NCBI GenBank assembly: GCA_948146395.1
Contig: OX411543.1
Location: 20,996,026-21,060,025, forward strand
Direction: 5' to 3'
Length of the DNA: 64,000 bases
Origin: Fragum whitleyi
Taxonomy: Eukaryota; Mollusca; Bivalvia; Cardiida; Cardiidae
Shown here in pieces: positions 1 through 14,000 of this stretch (the first letter of the stretch is position 1; every line of letters begins with the position of its first letter). The notes below the pieces were generated by a model that saw only the letters and a program-made list of their open reading frames with translations, did no database searches and had not been told where the DNA came from. The position numbers and the translations under genes were made by a program.

Positions 1-1120
1 ACACGCGCAAAAAATCGATAATCAACGCGAGTATACACATTATAGCTGACCAAAACAAGCCATGTGTAACGCGCGGGGTTTAAACTGTCACTGTAACAAC
101 CAGTCTCTGATTATGCAATCTTGTCGGGTTAGCGACGCGTCATTACCACTTCTGTCATTATCTTTCTTAGTCGGATACAGATCGCGAGGGTCCTTTGATA
201 GGATTATTGAAACAAACAAAATTCAAATCATGGGAACTGTTATATCAAACGTAGTTCATGCAGCACAGACAGATACAATTTCGAAATATCGCTTCCTAAA
301 ACTCTAAGAATAGATCTACGGGTAATTTATCCGAAGTGTAAAAGACGCTACCAGAAAACATTTACGAAAGGTCAATCGACTGTCCTCGTTTAAATACGTG
401 TAGAATCTGCATCTTCGGAGTACGCGGGGAAATCCCAATGACATCATTTAAGTTGTCTGCAGCATGTCTGACGAGAGATTTGAAATGACGAATTTTTCTT
501 GACTTCTGCTATTTGGATAATTCTGCGTAAGTTTAAATAGACTTAGAACTTTAACTTTTATTGGCACACTACCTAGAACGTTCGCCACCTTTGGAATGAC
601 AGGCTGAGGAAAATTAAAGCTGCATTAATTTCCATAGTATCTCCGGATTCAAAACATTGTAACTAAAATTCGAGTAAGCTGCATTTCCTAGGCCCACCGC
701 GCAAGATACAGCTAAGGACCGATTCCAAATAGAAACTCCACATTTTCTCATATTAGTTTCCATAATTTTTTCAATGAAAGTAATAAAAGGGGATTGTGAA
801 ACCAAAGCTTGTCCCTAGAGCTTAAAGTCAAAGCTTCAAGTTTTAAGGCTTGGAAGTCGTTAATTCTTAGAGAACCAACCAGAATCATGGACTTTGAAAA
901 CTTTTATTTAACAAGGAAACAAGCATTTACAAAGTGTACAGAAAGAGGAAGGTGTGTGTGCTGGGAGGGGGGGGGGGAGCAGGAGGAGGGGTTACAAATT
1001 CCTTACTTCGTAAAAAAATTCCTGAAATCCCAACATGGAATTACAAAAATTCCTGATTTTGGCCCTTATTGAGAGCACTGCTGCTGTAATATAATTGAAA
1101 GATTGTTGAAAGTGCCATTG
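1..1120. other. No gene seen; upstream flank with CpG-richer first part
   Basis: The first 700 bp or so hold more CpG-containing words (CGCG, GCGCG, CGACGCG) than the AT-rich introns. It could include a promoter or the end of a young repeat. I find no splice-supported exon or recognisable protein here. A G-tract occurs near 967-977. Confidence 0.3.
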
Positions 1121-1403
1121 TCAGCCTGATTAGCTTAGTCTGTAGAGCACATGGGTTCAATTCCAGGGCTGGCACATTAATAAACTAATTGTCTTTGGGA
1201 TGAAATGTTAAACTGAGGTCTCGTGAGAGGGCCCTTTACATTGAGCAAGTTGAAGTAAAAGAACCATGGCGGATCTCAGCAGTAGTTTCGACATGCATCC
1301 TTGCACTATACCCCCATAACAACCAACCATCTTCAGTGGACTTCACTCATAAGGGCATCTACGGTAGTGGCGATAAATAAACGGAAGTACACACGCACAC
1401 ACC
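1121..1403 (+). mobile_element. tRNA-derived SINE (type 1)
   Basis: The head resembles a tRNA with an A box (TAGCTTAGTCTGTAGAGC) and a B box (GGTTCAATTCC). The body has a GATGAAATGTTAAAC..GAGGTC segment like the conserved central domain of several metazoan SINE families. The tail is ACACACGCACACACC. The match to a named superfamily is unverified. Confidence 0.7.
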
Positions 1404-3428
1404 ATAAGACCACATTCAAACAAACTTATCATCAGCTTATGTGAACATTCAGTGTGCCAACTGATGCTTAAACCTGCATAAATTGTTATAAGCTCCTGTA
1501 TTTAGTTTCTGTTTGCTAAGTACGGATTGCATCTCCTATTTTCTTAATGGATATTTTCAGCATGATACAATTTCAAATTGACACAGTGCACATAACATTA
1601 AAAAATGGCCATTTTTAGCCCTGTATGTAATTAAATCTTTCCCATTTAAAGCTGAAATATAGCAATAATGTATATTTTTGGAATGCTCAAAATGTGCCGT
1701 GTCCAGTGCAGACTTCTGGAAAGTTGAAAAATTTTGCCAATCATGTGGTCAGGCATTATCTAAAAAATGCCTGACTGAATAAACATTTGCTGGACAAAGA
1801 AAAACTCTGAAAAATGAGCCAAAAGTGAAATGAAAACTTGATAAATGATATATACTTTATTCTCTTGTGCAATTCTATTAAATTTAACGTAGTCCTTGGT
1901 CCTTTCTCTCCTTTCGTCGTCTGTCAGTTTGCGATTTTTGCCAGGCTGGGTAAAAGCGGAGAAACATTTAAATGATGTCCTTCTGGTTAACCTTTAGATG
2001 TAAGAGAAATGATGCCGATTGGCCCAATAAAAATAAATAAGCCAATCTGATTCAATATTAAATCGGATCGTCTAAGGGGAGTAATCTATACCCAATGGAG
2101 GTCAGTCGTTAAATTCCACTAATCTCCGAGGTGATTGCAGTTAGAGGGCGCAGTGGCCATTCTGGGTTAACAGATTATGTTTTGTTTATAGAAATTCTAT
2201 TTCTAAAAGAGGGAAATATCAACAACAACCAAGTTTGTTCCTTAAATTAGACAAAATTCGTTCACTTAGAATTACTTTTCACTTTAAATTTTACACCTTG
2301 GAAAAAATTATCGTCGGACAATTGGACGGACAAGATATTTTCTTGTCTGTCCAGCATTGTTTTTGCTGGTGAGGTCCAAAGGACCGGCTCATTTCCAGAA
2401 GTCTGCATTTTCTTCCCCTAAAAAAGTTTTTCTGTCAAGATTATACTAGATATAAGCAATTGTGCATCTTCAACAACTTCTGAGGTGAGAATATTGGTTT
2501 TGACGAAGATTGAAAAGTAAACTGTCATGTGCATCCAATTGTTAAGATATTCTCATTTGATCCAGGGAGTTGATCGGACTCCTTACTTCCAAATATAGGT
2601 GTCCCAACTGGTAAAGAAGGAGGCTCAGACTTAAGTGTCAAAACCTTCCTTGATTTAGAAAAGGCAAGCTATTGTTTTATGTTTGATTAGAATCAATTTA
2701 TTGTGTATTTTGCAGGTTACCAAGCTGAGCAAACGCTCTGAATCTGTTGCCTCGTCTGGTGAGAGAGTAATATAACAACATGATACATACCATTTTCTAA
2801 CAAATCTAATGCGGTAAGTTGACAACATGCTGGTGCATTGCTATTATTTTGCAAGTTCAGGGCCCGAAAAAATTGCTAGCTCTTTACTTCGGTTCAAAGA
2901 GTATAGTTGCTTTGACAAGCCAAGATTTCCAAAGCAAAAGGACAATTTAACTCAAAGGTTTAGGTGAATAATTGTGTATGCCGCAAGGGGAGTTAAAACC
3001 AATTTTGTTTCAGTTATTTTGTGGTGGCAGGTGCTCTTACCTACAGTGTTGCATCTACGAGTCTGACTTTGGGGTTATTTTGGCCCTCTCCAAAAAAATT
3101 TGCGGGACAAAAAAAAGTGGGGGACAGTATAATTTGGTAAGTAATTACAAATAATACCGGGACTAAAGATGAACAATTAAAAAAAAAAGCAACAATAACA
3201 GAAAAGAAAACAAGCCTTCTTTCTTTAAAAATTAATCAGAAAATATGTGTTAAATAACAAAATTTGTGGAAAGGGTTTATTGACAAAAATAGCTTTTTAA
3301 GAGTGATAAGGTAGCTTTTTTAGAGTGATAAGGGTAAGTCATCTAACTGTTTGTAAAAGGATGGGTAAAGGGTATGCAGGATAATAGTGATTAAGTGTTT
3401 TGGTGCAATGCAGGCCAGACTCAGTAAT
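1404..3428. other. Intergenic or first-intron sequence, no gene seen
   Basis: AT-rich sequence with no exon that I can support. A short palindrome around TTGGACGGACAAGA and TCTTGTCTGTCCAG lies at about 2320-2355. Scattered old repeat fragments cannot be assigned. Confidence 0.4.
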
Positions 3429-4018
3429 TATACCCCCCACAACGAAGTTATGGGGTATACTGGAATCAGGTTGTCCGTCCGTCTTTCCGTCTGTCCGTAG
3501 ACATAATTTTGTGTCTTCTACTCCCACAGTTTTGGACCGATTTTGCTGAAATTTTATCAGGTTGTTTCCCATCATATGAAATTGTGCACCTGCAATTTTC
3601 ATCCGGATCCAGTCATTAATGTCGGAGTTATGGCACTTTGAACTTTTTTAGGAGGGGCGGGGCAGTCCAAATTTTGTGTCCTCTTCTCCTCCCACAGTTT
3701 TGGATTAATTTTGCTGAAATTTTATCAGGTTGTTTCCCATCATATGAAGTTTTGCACCTGCAATTTTCATCCTGATCCAGTCATTAGTTTCAGAGTTATG
3801 GCACTTTGAACTTTTTAAGGTGGGGGGGGGGGAGTAGTCCAAATTTTAAATTGCAAAACTCGGTTACCATAAGGGATAGTTACCAAATTTGGTAAGTAAC
3901 ATCATCCTGTTATCATGTTGCAAAAAAATCATGTACTTAAAGCACTTATACTGGGACATAGCCCCGGTAGGACAATGCCCTAGTGGGGGGTATAGGTCCC
4001 CTTTGCGAGAGTTCTAGT
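3429..4018 (+). mobile_element. Helentron/HINE-like element, TATACCCC family, two tandem units
   Basis: The left end is a hairpin (TATACCCCCCAC, loop with AACGAAGTT, then GGGGTATA), followed by GTCCGTCCGTC. Two tandem units of about 165 bp follow (from about 3512 and 3677), each with CCCACAGTTTTGG and GCACCTGCAATTTTCATCC. The right end repeats the stem as GTGGGGGGTATAGG and closes with GTTCTAGTT. The layout matches the other hairpin-ended elements in the window. Confidence 0.65.
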
Positions 4019-4910
4019 TCATTATAAACTAGTTCTGAAGAGACTTCAGAATGTTGTTTTCAGTCAAGTAAGCTTTGTGTAATGAAAGTAGAGATGTTTA
4101 AGCCAGTGGGCCTCTTGGGCTACTTGTTGAATGGCTTGTACAATTTGATATATACTTTTCAGAGTAATTAGGCTCTAAAAACAGTTGATGCTCTAATTTT
4201 GTAGCCCATTTTGTAACTAGCTTTGTCAATCACCATAGGTTATTACATTTGTGCCTACATTTTGTTGTGCTGTTCTGGCATAAGAATTCTTTATTTTTGG
4301 GAACAAATACAAATTAATTTTGGGATTTCCACAATATGGCAGCATAAATGCAACACTGTATCCTGACTTCACGAGATACCGTAACCATATTTTTTACTGG
4401 ACAGTGGGTCTGGTAAACTTTAGTTTTTTTCCAGACCGAACTAAATTCCTTCAGACATAATGATGGGACACATTGTGTATGTGGCTAGATTTTACCAGTC
4501 ACTCGGTGCTGTATTCATGTGCAATTTGCCGACCAGTATGATTTTTGACATGCCAGTGGGACTGGCGGTATTTCGTGAAGTCTGTGTATCTATGACTTGA
4601 CACTTCTATTGTTTCTCAAACTGTTACAAAAACAACATTCTGATCCACCAGCTATCCGTCCCATATTTGATATTTTAATGTCCTGGAAAACTGACTACCA
4701 ACATTTAAATGTTTTGAATAGTATGGTTTGTTTAACACAAATGGGTGAATGGTAATTGTAATAAGCCTAAGTGGGATTGGTGACTTTGGACAGACGCAGT
4801 ATATAAATTTACTCTTTGTGAGATTCAACTGTTTGAAATAGAAAAAATAACTAGATATAATTCGTCGAAATTGATTGTTTCAGTGGTGACTTTGGTGATT
4901 CCATTTGCAG
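4019..4910. other. Intron or upstream sequence, no feature seen
   Basis: AT-rich sequence before exon 1. No coding exon or repeat with readable ends was found. Confidence 0.4.
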
Positions 4911-5028
4911 TCCATCAAGGCAAGATTCAATAACTGAATTAAAGAAAATGAGTGAAACTGGTAAACTTGAGATTGATACAGCAGGGGATAGTAAGCCGGT
5001 GGAAGCAAAGGAAGAAACTGAAAATGAA
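4911..5028 (+). CDS. BET exon 1 visible here (5' UTR end plus residues 1-27)
   Basis: The chosen start is ATG at 4948-4950, giving [16 protein letters not shown] and an acidic stretch, with A at -3. The donor is GAA|GTAAGC at 5028/5029, phase 0, and joins exactly to exon 2. The acceptor TTTGCAG ends at 4910. The frame is open back to the acceptor with no in-frame stop. It stays open to an alternative acceptor (TTTCAG ending at 4883), so an upstream start or coding exon cannot be excluded. No promoter or first exon was identified. Confidence 0.7.
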
Positions 5029-8000
5029 GTAAGCAATGTATGTATATTGTGAGTGATGTTGCTTTTGCTAGTCTTCCTTAATTTGTTTGATTTCCTTGTC
5101 AGATCTGTGTTGCAGCTTTCTCTGCTCAAATGCCCTCAAAATTGTAGCTTGTTTGTACTGTTGTTATTAAGAATGATTTAATATTGTTTGAACGTGAAAT
5201 AGTTGAAAATTTTGTATTGATCTTGGAAATTCAAATTTGAGTTGTAAAATTAATTATAGAAACATTACAATATGCCTAAACAAAATGAATTTTTTGGGTA
5301 ATTACACTGGTTTTGGTGCAAATCTGTATCAATGTATGGACAGATCTTAAAAGATGACTAGGAGCTTCAGTTTGGCAGTGCATCCACGCCAATCTCGCAA
5401 ATTTTCAAAATATGATGTGCAGATACTTGTTCGTATATGTCATATGAACACAATTTCAAACTGGATATTGACAATAACGGCAATCATAGAGCTATCTACA
5501 AAAAGAAAAAATGCAAATACCCTATCAGAACTGAATCTAGGGCACAGGATGCGGAATTCATGCTTTAAAATTGTCCATGCCGCAAAGAACAGTAGGGCAT
5601 GTGGCACAGGTCAAGCTATGCATTAAACCTTTAATAAATAAGGGACTTGAGAAAACCCCTTAATCATATTGCATAGTGTGAAGCTGTTTATATCTACCCT
5701 GGAATAATCAACACTATAAATAGAATCCCCAGTCAGCTTCTTTGATAAAAATTCAATGAAGATAGACCCTTTTCAAAAATAATTCACAAAATTTAAATTT
5801 GCCCATAAATTTGAGTGTGGCAGGGTGTGGCTTATTTTGAGCTTGGAATCTTTGAATGACGTCTGAATCACTTGTTGATTTTAATGAAAAATTACCAGAA
5901 TGTTCCTTGGATGATCCTCTTAAATTGGTGTGGCGTCTCTAGAGGTCACATTTTGCCGAAATATCTTGAAATTTGGTCTCGGCCCTCAGACAAGTTTGAA
6001 ATTGGGGCAAGTGGGGTCAAAAGCCTTGTTTGAACTCTAGGGGTCATATTTTTTATCCCCCGTCGAAAAAAATTTTCAGGTGGGATATTGTTTTTGCCAT
6101 GTCCGTCCGTCCGATCGTCCGACATTCGTTTCCGCGCTATTTCTGGAAAACTATAAACTGGACTTCAATGAAACTTGGCACACAGCTTCACTACAATGAG
6201 GACATGCGCATATCATCGGGTTTACCTGGTTCGACCGTCAAATTTAGAGTTACTGCCCCTGACTGTTTAAGCCATATACATACATAGTGATATTCGTTTC
6301 CGCGCTATTTCAGGAAAACTATAGACCGGATTTCAATGAAACTTGGCACACAGCTTCACTATAATGGGGACATGAGCATATCGACGGGGTTACCCAGTTC
6401 GACCGTCAAATTTAGAGTTACTGCCCCTGACTGTTTAAGCCATATACATACAAAGTGATATTCGTTTCCGCGCTATTTCTTGTAAACTGTAGACTGGATT
6501 TCAATGAAACTTGGCACACAGCTTCACTACAATGAGGACATGCGCATATCGTCGGGGTTACCCGGTTCGACCGTTGAATTTAGAGTTACTGCCCCTGACT
6601 GTTTAAGCCATATACATATATAGTGATATTCATTTCCGCGCTATTTCTTGAAAACTATAGACCGGATTTCAATGAAACTTGGCACACAGCTTCACTACAA
6701 TGAGGACATGCCCATATCGTCGGGGTTACCCGCTTCGACCGTCGAATTTAGAGTTACTGCCCCTGACTGTTTAAGCCATATACATACATAGTGATATTCG
6801 TTTCCGCGCTATTTCTTGAAAACTATCGACCGGATTTCAATGAAACTTGGCACACAGCTTCACTACAATGAGGACATGCGCATATCGTGGGGGTTACCTA
6901 GTTCGACAGTCTAATTTAGAGTTACTGCCCCTGACTGTTTAAGCCATATACATACATAGTGATATTCGTTTCCTCGCTATTTCTTGAAAACTGTAGACTG
7001 GATTTTAATGAAACTTGGCACACAGCTATACTTCATAGAGGACAAGCGCATATTGTCAGGGTTACCCGGTTCGACCGCCAAATTTAGAGTTACTGCTCCC
7101 TGACTGTTTATGCCATATACATACTTAGTGATATTTGTTTCCGCGCTATTTCTTGAAAACTATCGACGGGATTTCAATGAAACTTGGCACACAGCTTCAC
7201 TACAATGAGGACATGCGCATATCGTGGGGGTTACCTAGTTCGACAGTCTAATTTAGAGTTACTGCCCCTGACTGTTTAAGCCATATACATACATAGTGAT
7301 ATTCGTTTCCTCGCTATTTCTTGAAAACTGTAGACTGGATTTTAATGAAACTTGGCACACAGCTACACTTCATAGAGGACAAGCGCATATTGTCAGGGTT
7401 ACCCGGTTCGACCGCCAAATTTAGAGTTACTGCTCCCTGACTGTTTAAGCCATATACATACATAGTGATATTTGTTTCCGCGCTATTTCTTGAAAACTAT
7501 CGACCGGATTTCAATGAAACTTGGCACACAGCTTCACTGCAATGAGGACATGCGCATATCGTTGGGGTTACCCAGTTCGACAGTCGAATTTAGAGTTACT
7601 GCCCCTGACTGTTTAAGCCATATACATACATAATGATATTCGTTTCTGCGCCATTTCTTGAAAACTATAGGTTGATGTAGATAAAAGATAACCTGTACCT
7701 AAGTTCGATATTAACTCCATTGACAATGAAAATATTTTCGGCGGGGGATATCAATTCAACGAATTTGCTTGTTGCAAGTACTATCGGCATAATCAAGTTT
7801 AACATTTAAACCATTTCTCTTTCAGTCGGATCAGCCCCCAGCAGACAGCATTAATTCTCCAGCTGGGAATGCTGACAAACGTGGTAGACAGACCAATCAG
7901 CTACAATTCTTGTTGAAAATGGTCCTTATGAAGGGAGTTTGGAAACACCAGTTTGCCTGGCCATTTCATCAGCCAGTGGACCCTGTTAAACTTAACTTAC

Positions 8001-11000
8001 CAGTAAGATTTATTGTCTTTCCCCCCAAAAAATCCATGAAAAGACTGGAATCCAAGAATAGACAGGGATTTCACTAGAAAATGATATTAAAAATTTTGAA
8101 ATCAGTGATAGAAATTAAGGTAGTTTCAGAATGTAAATCATTTCAGTCAATTAATTTTGAATTATTATTAAGGAGCTAATTTCAGGTAAAATGGCAATTT
8201 TTTTCAAAAGTATTATAAAGTGGAAGGAGTTTTGAGAATTAAGATGTTACTTAGAGAAGTTTGAGTTAAACCAATGAAAAATCCATGACAATTCACAATT
8301 TATCTGTTTCTTGACATTTATTGACCAACTATTATGGTTGGATTTAAGGAGATCAGAGAGAAAGGTACGATGTTTGAGTTGAAATTCACAGGAGTCAATA
8401 ACAGATGATGATAGTCACTTATAACCACTGATCACTGGGGTGTGTTTTGCTAATCAAGAAAGATGTTATTAGACAATTAACTAATTTCGAATAAAAGGAC
8501 ACACTTCTTATAACCTGTGACGCATTGCTGCATATTTCAAGGAGTCAAAATGATGCACCAGCTCAAATTTCCAAGTATCAAAATTGAATCATTTCCATTT
8601 TATTTGCATTGAAACTCCAAATTGACAACAAGAAAAAGCTGTTTGTCAATGCTTTATATTTATGCATTAAAATTGAAATTTGAAAAATGTTTCAATAATT
8701 GCAGGACTATTTTGACATCATAAAACAGCCCATGGACCTTGGTACAATCAAAAAGCGGTTGGAAACCAATTACTATAATTCTGCCAAAGAATGTATACAG
8801 GACTTCAACCAAATGTTTTCAAACTGTTACATTTACAACAAACCGGGAGAGGACATTGTACTCATGGCACAGTCATTGGAAAAGGTCTTCTTGTCTAAAG
8901 TCAGACAGATGCCAGCAGAGGTGAGTGTAAGTGAATGCATGTATTCAGGGGTTTGGTTCAACAAAATGGGATCCTAAGGACTGGATGATTTGACCTTGCA
9001 GGTCATTTTTTAAAGTTAAGGAGTCCCTGCTGAATATTGAAACTATTTCTTTTAAGAAATATGCTTGTGTTTTATGAATTTACTGCAATTCCCTGGTTTA
9101 AGGTATAGAAATAACTGGATTTTGGGCTCAACTTCAGGAAAGTATCTTTTCTAATACAGATCCTCAAAGGATCATTAGGACTCGCTTCAAAATATTTTTG
9201 AGGGTCCCGATCCTGGCTACTTACTATCAGACACAAAAAACAGGTGTCTCTTAAATCCCTATGTATTGTCATATTTTATTAGTCTGTCTGATCTACCTGT
9301 CTGAAATAATATCAGGCTTGACGGAATACTTCATATCTAATAAATTTCACAACGAACACAAAACCGACAAGCAAAATCTAGCCACATACACAATGTTTTC
9401 TTCTTTTCTGTCTGATAGGTATAGATAAGAGGGTGCAATGCCATCTGAAATCTTTATTTCTAAAAGAAACCCTATGTTGTGGGTACTAAATTCAATTGTC
9501 TCGGCAAGACGCTTGCAATAAGTAACCACAAAACAGGATTTGTGCAAGAAAATTTTAACATTTCGATTTGACATCAAAAATACCCCCTCTATCTGTAGCT
9601 CTGATAGAATTCTGTTGGGTCTGGTAAATCTTTCATGTTTGAAGTTAATAATACCATTCTTTTCTTTAGGAATTTGAACTTACACCTGCTCCAAAGAATA
9701 AACCTCCCGTCAAAAAGAAGTCCCTACCTCCCAGACAAGCTACAAACTCCACATCATCCGATACATCAATTATTAACAACTCCGAGTCGCCTATGGTGAC
9801 AACCACTACTCAAGTGCCATCCAAAACAGTAACTCCAACATCATCAGCGACAGAGACTGTGAACACTTCAGCAACAGCTACAAGTAACTCGTTACCCAGT
9901 GTTGTCAACAGTACAAAGACAGAAGCTGATACCTTTCCCTCACGGACAGAATCTGCTGTGCAGTCCTCTGTCCTTCCCCCATCTCAACCTACCAAAGTAA
10001 GTACCATATCGATGGCTCAGGGCGAAACAGTTGCAACTCCCTATAAACATATAGGGAGTTACAACTGTTTCGCGCGAAGCCATCGATATATCCTCAAATA
10101 ACGCGAGCCCTCCCTACTGGTAGCTCCCCCTTTATTAATGACAGATAAACACCCACTGCAGGTGGTTTAAGACACATTAAAGAATTTTGGGAGTCTTTTT
10201 CTCTGAATTGGGGCTAATTTCCTTTCATGGTGAAAATTTATGTCAATAAAGGTAGGGGGAGGGGGGATTGAAAAAAACACACACATTTTAATATAATTTG
10301 CATCAATGAAAAACTTTGAATAAACCCTTGTCCAATTTTTGAATAGTGTATTAGTATGAATACAGTATTTATTTATTTCATTAAACACATGCTCAAAAAA
10401 AAATGAAAAATAAGAAATACATTTCTTGATACGTAAAAGAAAAAAAGATTTTTATAAGGTTGTTCTTTATTGGTATCTTCTCTGTCCATATGTCCAATTC
10501 TTTTTAACACACTCGTCCTATGATTATAGATTGTTCTTCATCATGTGAATGTGGGTAATTTGTCACCATTTTGTGATATTACGCTATGTTTCTCGAAAAG
10601 GGGCCTCTGCTGAAAATTTGCCCCCAAGCAGTGTATATTGTGACTGGCACTTTTGTTTATAACTTTTTAGACTAAGAAAGGTGTAAAACGAAAAGCTGAC
10701 ACCACAACCCCTATTCCACCAATGGCTGCTGATCCATATGAGCCAGACTTTGATGATTCAAATATATCAAAAGACACTTCAAAGTTTTCAAAACTTGGAT
10801 CTGCATCAAAGAATAAGTTAACAAATAGTGCAAAAATGACACCAAATAAAGTAAACCAAGCTAGTGTTGGTACGCCCACGGTGACAAATAGTGACATTCT
10901 TACGCCAGGATCTGCAGCAAAAATTACCCCTGCAAGACGGGAAAGTAATCGACAAATCAAGAAACCAAAGCGGGACTTACCAGAATTGAATGCTGAAGGA

Positions 11001-14000
11001 GAAAATGTGAGTAGGATTTGACAAGTCCTTGACCTAAATGTCAATAGCGAACATCATACCAATTCTTATTAGGATCATTTAGAACATGGCATTTCCATTA
11101 GAAAGGGATAGGCTTTGATAAGAGACTACGCTGTATCTTTGGCTAAGTGCTTATAGTTGTAACTGCCATTAAAGATATAGCCAGTTATAACTGTTTTGCC
11201 CTGAGCCATTGATATTTGTTAAGACTGAAAAAATGGCCCAAGATGCTATGTATTAACAAGTTCTTAGTTGTCATCAAAGCCAAAGGTAAAAAAAGAACAA
11301 ATACAACAAGTATTCTCTATCAGTAGCCTATAATAAGATTAATAAATCTGGAAAAGATATCCTCTACTGAATCGTTTGTGAACTTGATTTTGTGTGCATG
11401 AGCCTTTTTTGGAGGCTTTAAGGTTTTGTAAAATCAAATTAAAAATGGTTGACCTCTGAAAAAATCTGAAAAAAGAGAGTTGGTTTTTATTTGGGCTCTA
11501 TTAGAATGTTTAAAATATTTAAAGTTTCAAGCAAAAAGATGATTTGCATTGCTTATATCTTGATTGCAGGGTTTTGGTAAGGTTAGGAAAGGAAAATTAA
11601 CAGAACAGCTGAAGTTTTGTCTTAATATGACTAAAGACTTCTTAACCAAAAAGCATGCAGTAAGTATACATAAGTTATACAGGTTTTTACAGCTCAAATT
11701 AACCAGGGGTGTGGAATTCCAATGCCCGACTTGTCCGACTCGGGCTTTTGTACTCGAGGACAAGTAAATTTTTCTAAGCCACTTGTCCAAGGACGAGTAA
11801 ATACCAGGGCAAATCTTGGAATGTTACTTAAAAGAATTAAGAGAGAAATCATCCTGATGTTCATATCATAGGGTAGAACACATTGTTTTTAATGAAGAAA
11901 ATGCTGGATACCAGCATTTTCTTCATCAAAAGGCAATGGGTTTTTTTTTTCAATTTTTCTACTTTACTCTTTAGTGGACAAGTTCATTTGGATCCTGGAC
12001 GAGTAGAAAATCCGCTTTTACTTGTCCAGGGACAAGTGGAGAAAGCTAGTATTTCCACATCCCTGAATTAACCCTTGTTATGCTGAACCCGGATTATTCC
12101 TGCTTTGACAGGAGGTATAGACTAAGATCAGCCTTCACATTATGTGCAGTCTGATCTTAGTTCATACCACCTGAATTTTATTTTTAAAGTAGAAAGTTGT
12201 AAAACAGTGCATTTCTAAAATAAATGCTCACTCACATTCAGTAGCTTCTAATGCTTTTTGCACTTTGATTTTACATTTATTTTTCAAAGATTTTTATTCA
12301 GAATGACAAGGGTAAAAGAGATGAATAAGGGAATTTACTTTTTAGAAGTGGCTAAAATATACTAGGAAGTAAGCAAATTCTAAAATTCTATTTAAAAAGG
12401 AAAACAGATTTGTTCAAATTTAGAGAAAATGGATGCATTACCCCTTAAGTAATCTGTACACTGCCCTCCAAAAGTTTCTTCACACACACTTCTTTTAAAG
12501 ATCTTTAGCTTAAGTAATTTAAAACAAAGTTTTATATTATTTTTATTAATAGAATGTACACTTTATATCTTTATTGCAAAGTATCAATTAAGAAGCAATA
12601 CCAGAAATGGCAAAATCATGTAAAATCGACAAAATCAGAATAGTTCACCATTTTGCCAAATTTTCTATCAAGGGGATCAACTTCTGTCAATATTTAGTGT
12701 AGCCTCCATTATAGGGGTGACTATTGAGTTCAAAATTAGTATCAAGATAGTATTGCGATAGTAAAGTTGCTATTGGAATAGTATTGCAATAGTCAGAAAA
12801 CTATTGCAATACTATCACAATAGTTGTTTTTAAAGAAAAAAATAGATAATAATCAAATTTAAAGCATCCATCTTTTATTAGACAGTAACTTTATATTGGT
12901 CTTGTAAGATTCTGTTTACCTTATTAATGGCGAGTAAATGATCAAATAAGTTAATTACATAATATACTCTTACAAAGAGTTGGATTTAACCTTATTCTTA
13001 TGAAAATATACAGAAAGGCAGTATTGCTACTACATTTAGTTCTCCTTTCATTTTCAAAATAAACTATTGTTAACTATCGATAGTCAGAGAAACTATTGCG
13101 ATATCTATTGACTTGAAAAAATGCTATCGACCTATTGCTATTGCAAGGTAAACTATCACGATACAGTGATAGTTCGACCTATTGTTACACCCCTACTCCA
13201 TTAGCAGGTAAGACAGCCTGAACATGCATCTAGGCATGCTATTTACAAGTCTCTCACAACGTTCCACTGATAATCAGCATTTTCTCCTTTTGTCTCAATA
13301 TTTTCTGTTATACATTGTTCTAAAATAGTATCTTTATCAACAGTCATTTTGTCGTCTAAAGTAGCGTTCAAATGGGAATAATCAGATTTTAAGTAATAAA
13401 AACTAATCTATAACTTTGTTTAAAAAGATTAAAGCTGAAAATCTTATAAATGAAATGTGTGTGAAGGATCTTTTGGAGGGCAGTGTATATAAGTGAAATA
13501 TCCTATATTTATAAAAATAAAAGAAAAATGAATCCTAACTATTAGATAGATTGTGCTAATGATTGCAATTATTTCTATACAGTCAATATTGCTTGGGCGA
13601 CCACGTGTATTCAGCAAACTTTTCTGTTAAGCGACCACTTTTAGATCCTCCCGTAGGCTTTTACTCTAATTTATTGCTCTATTAAGCGACTTTTGTCCAA
13701 CGCGACTGGTCGCTGACATTTTTGGGTCACTTTCATCCATTTGACAGTCTATTAAGCGACCATATGGCAAGATCTTAATTCATTACCTGTCATAAACGTG
13801 TGAAAATCATTGATAAATACTAGGAAGACAATACAAACAAATTAACTGAATAAAATCAGCAATCTAGAAAATCTGTAATTTATATCATTTAACTTTTCTT
13901 TTGGATCACTATGCCATTATGAAAGCTGTAAGTATGTTGAAAACACATCAAAAGTGATTAAAATATAATTACTGTAATACAGCTGATTCTATAACATTGA

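Noticed and set aside
2716..2758. Possible upstream exon between TTTTGCAG and CTG|GTGAGA, reading VTKLSKRSESVASS
   Set aside because: Good splice signals, but joining it to the acceptors at 4910 or 4883 gives a stop in the coding frame. It could only be a 5' UTR exon, and nothing else supports it.
4884..4947. In-frame extension of exon 1 upstream ([21 protein letters not shown])
   Set aside because: The frame is open and an acceptor TTTCAG ends at 4883, but no upstream coding exon with matching phase was found. ATG 4948 is kept as the start, with lowered confidence.
6120..7675. Regular spacing considered as a CRISPR-like array
   Set aside because: Units are 168 bp, wholly repeated without unique spacers, in a eukaryotic intron.
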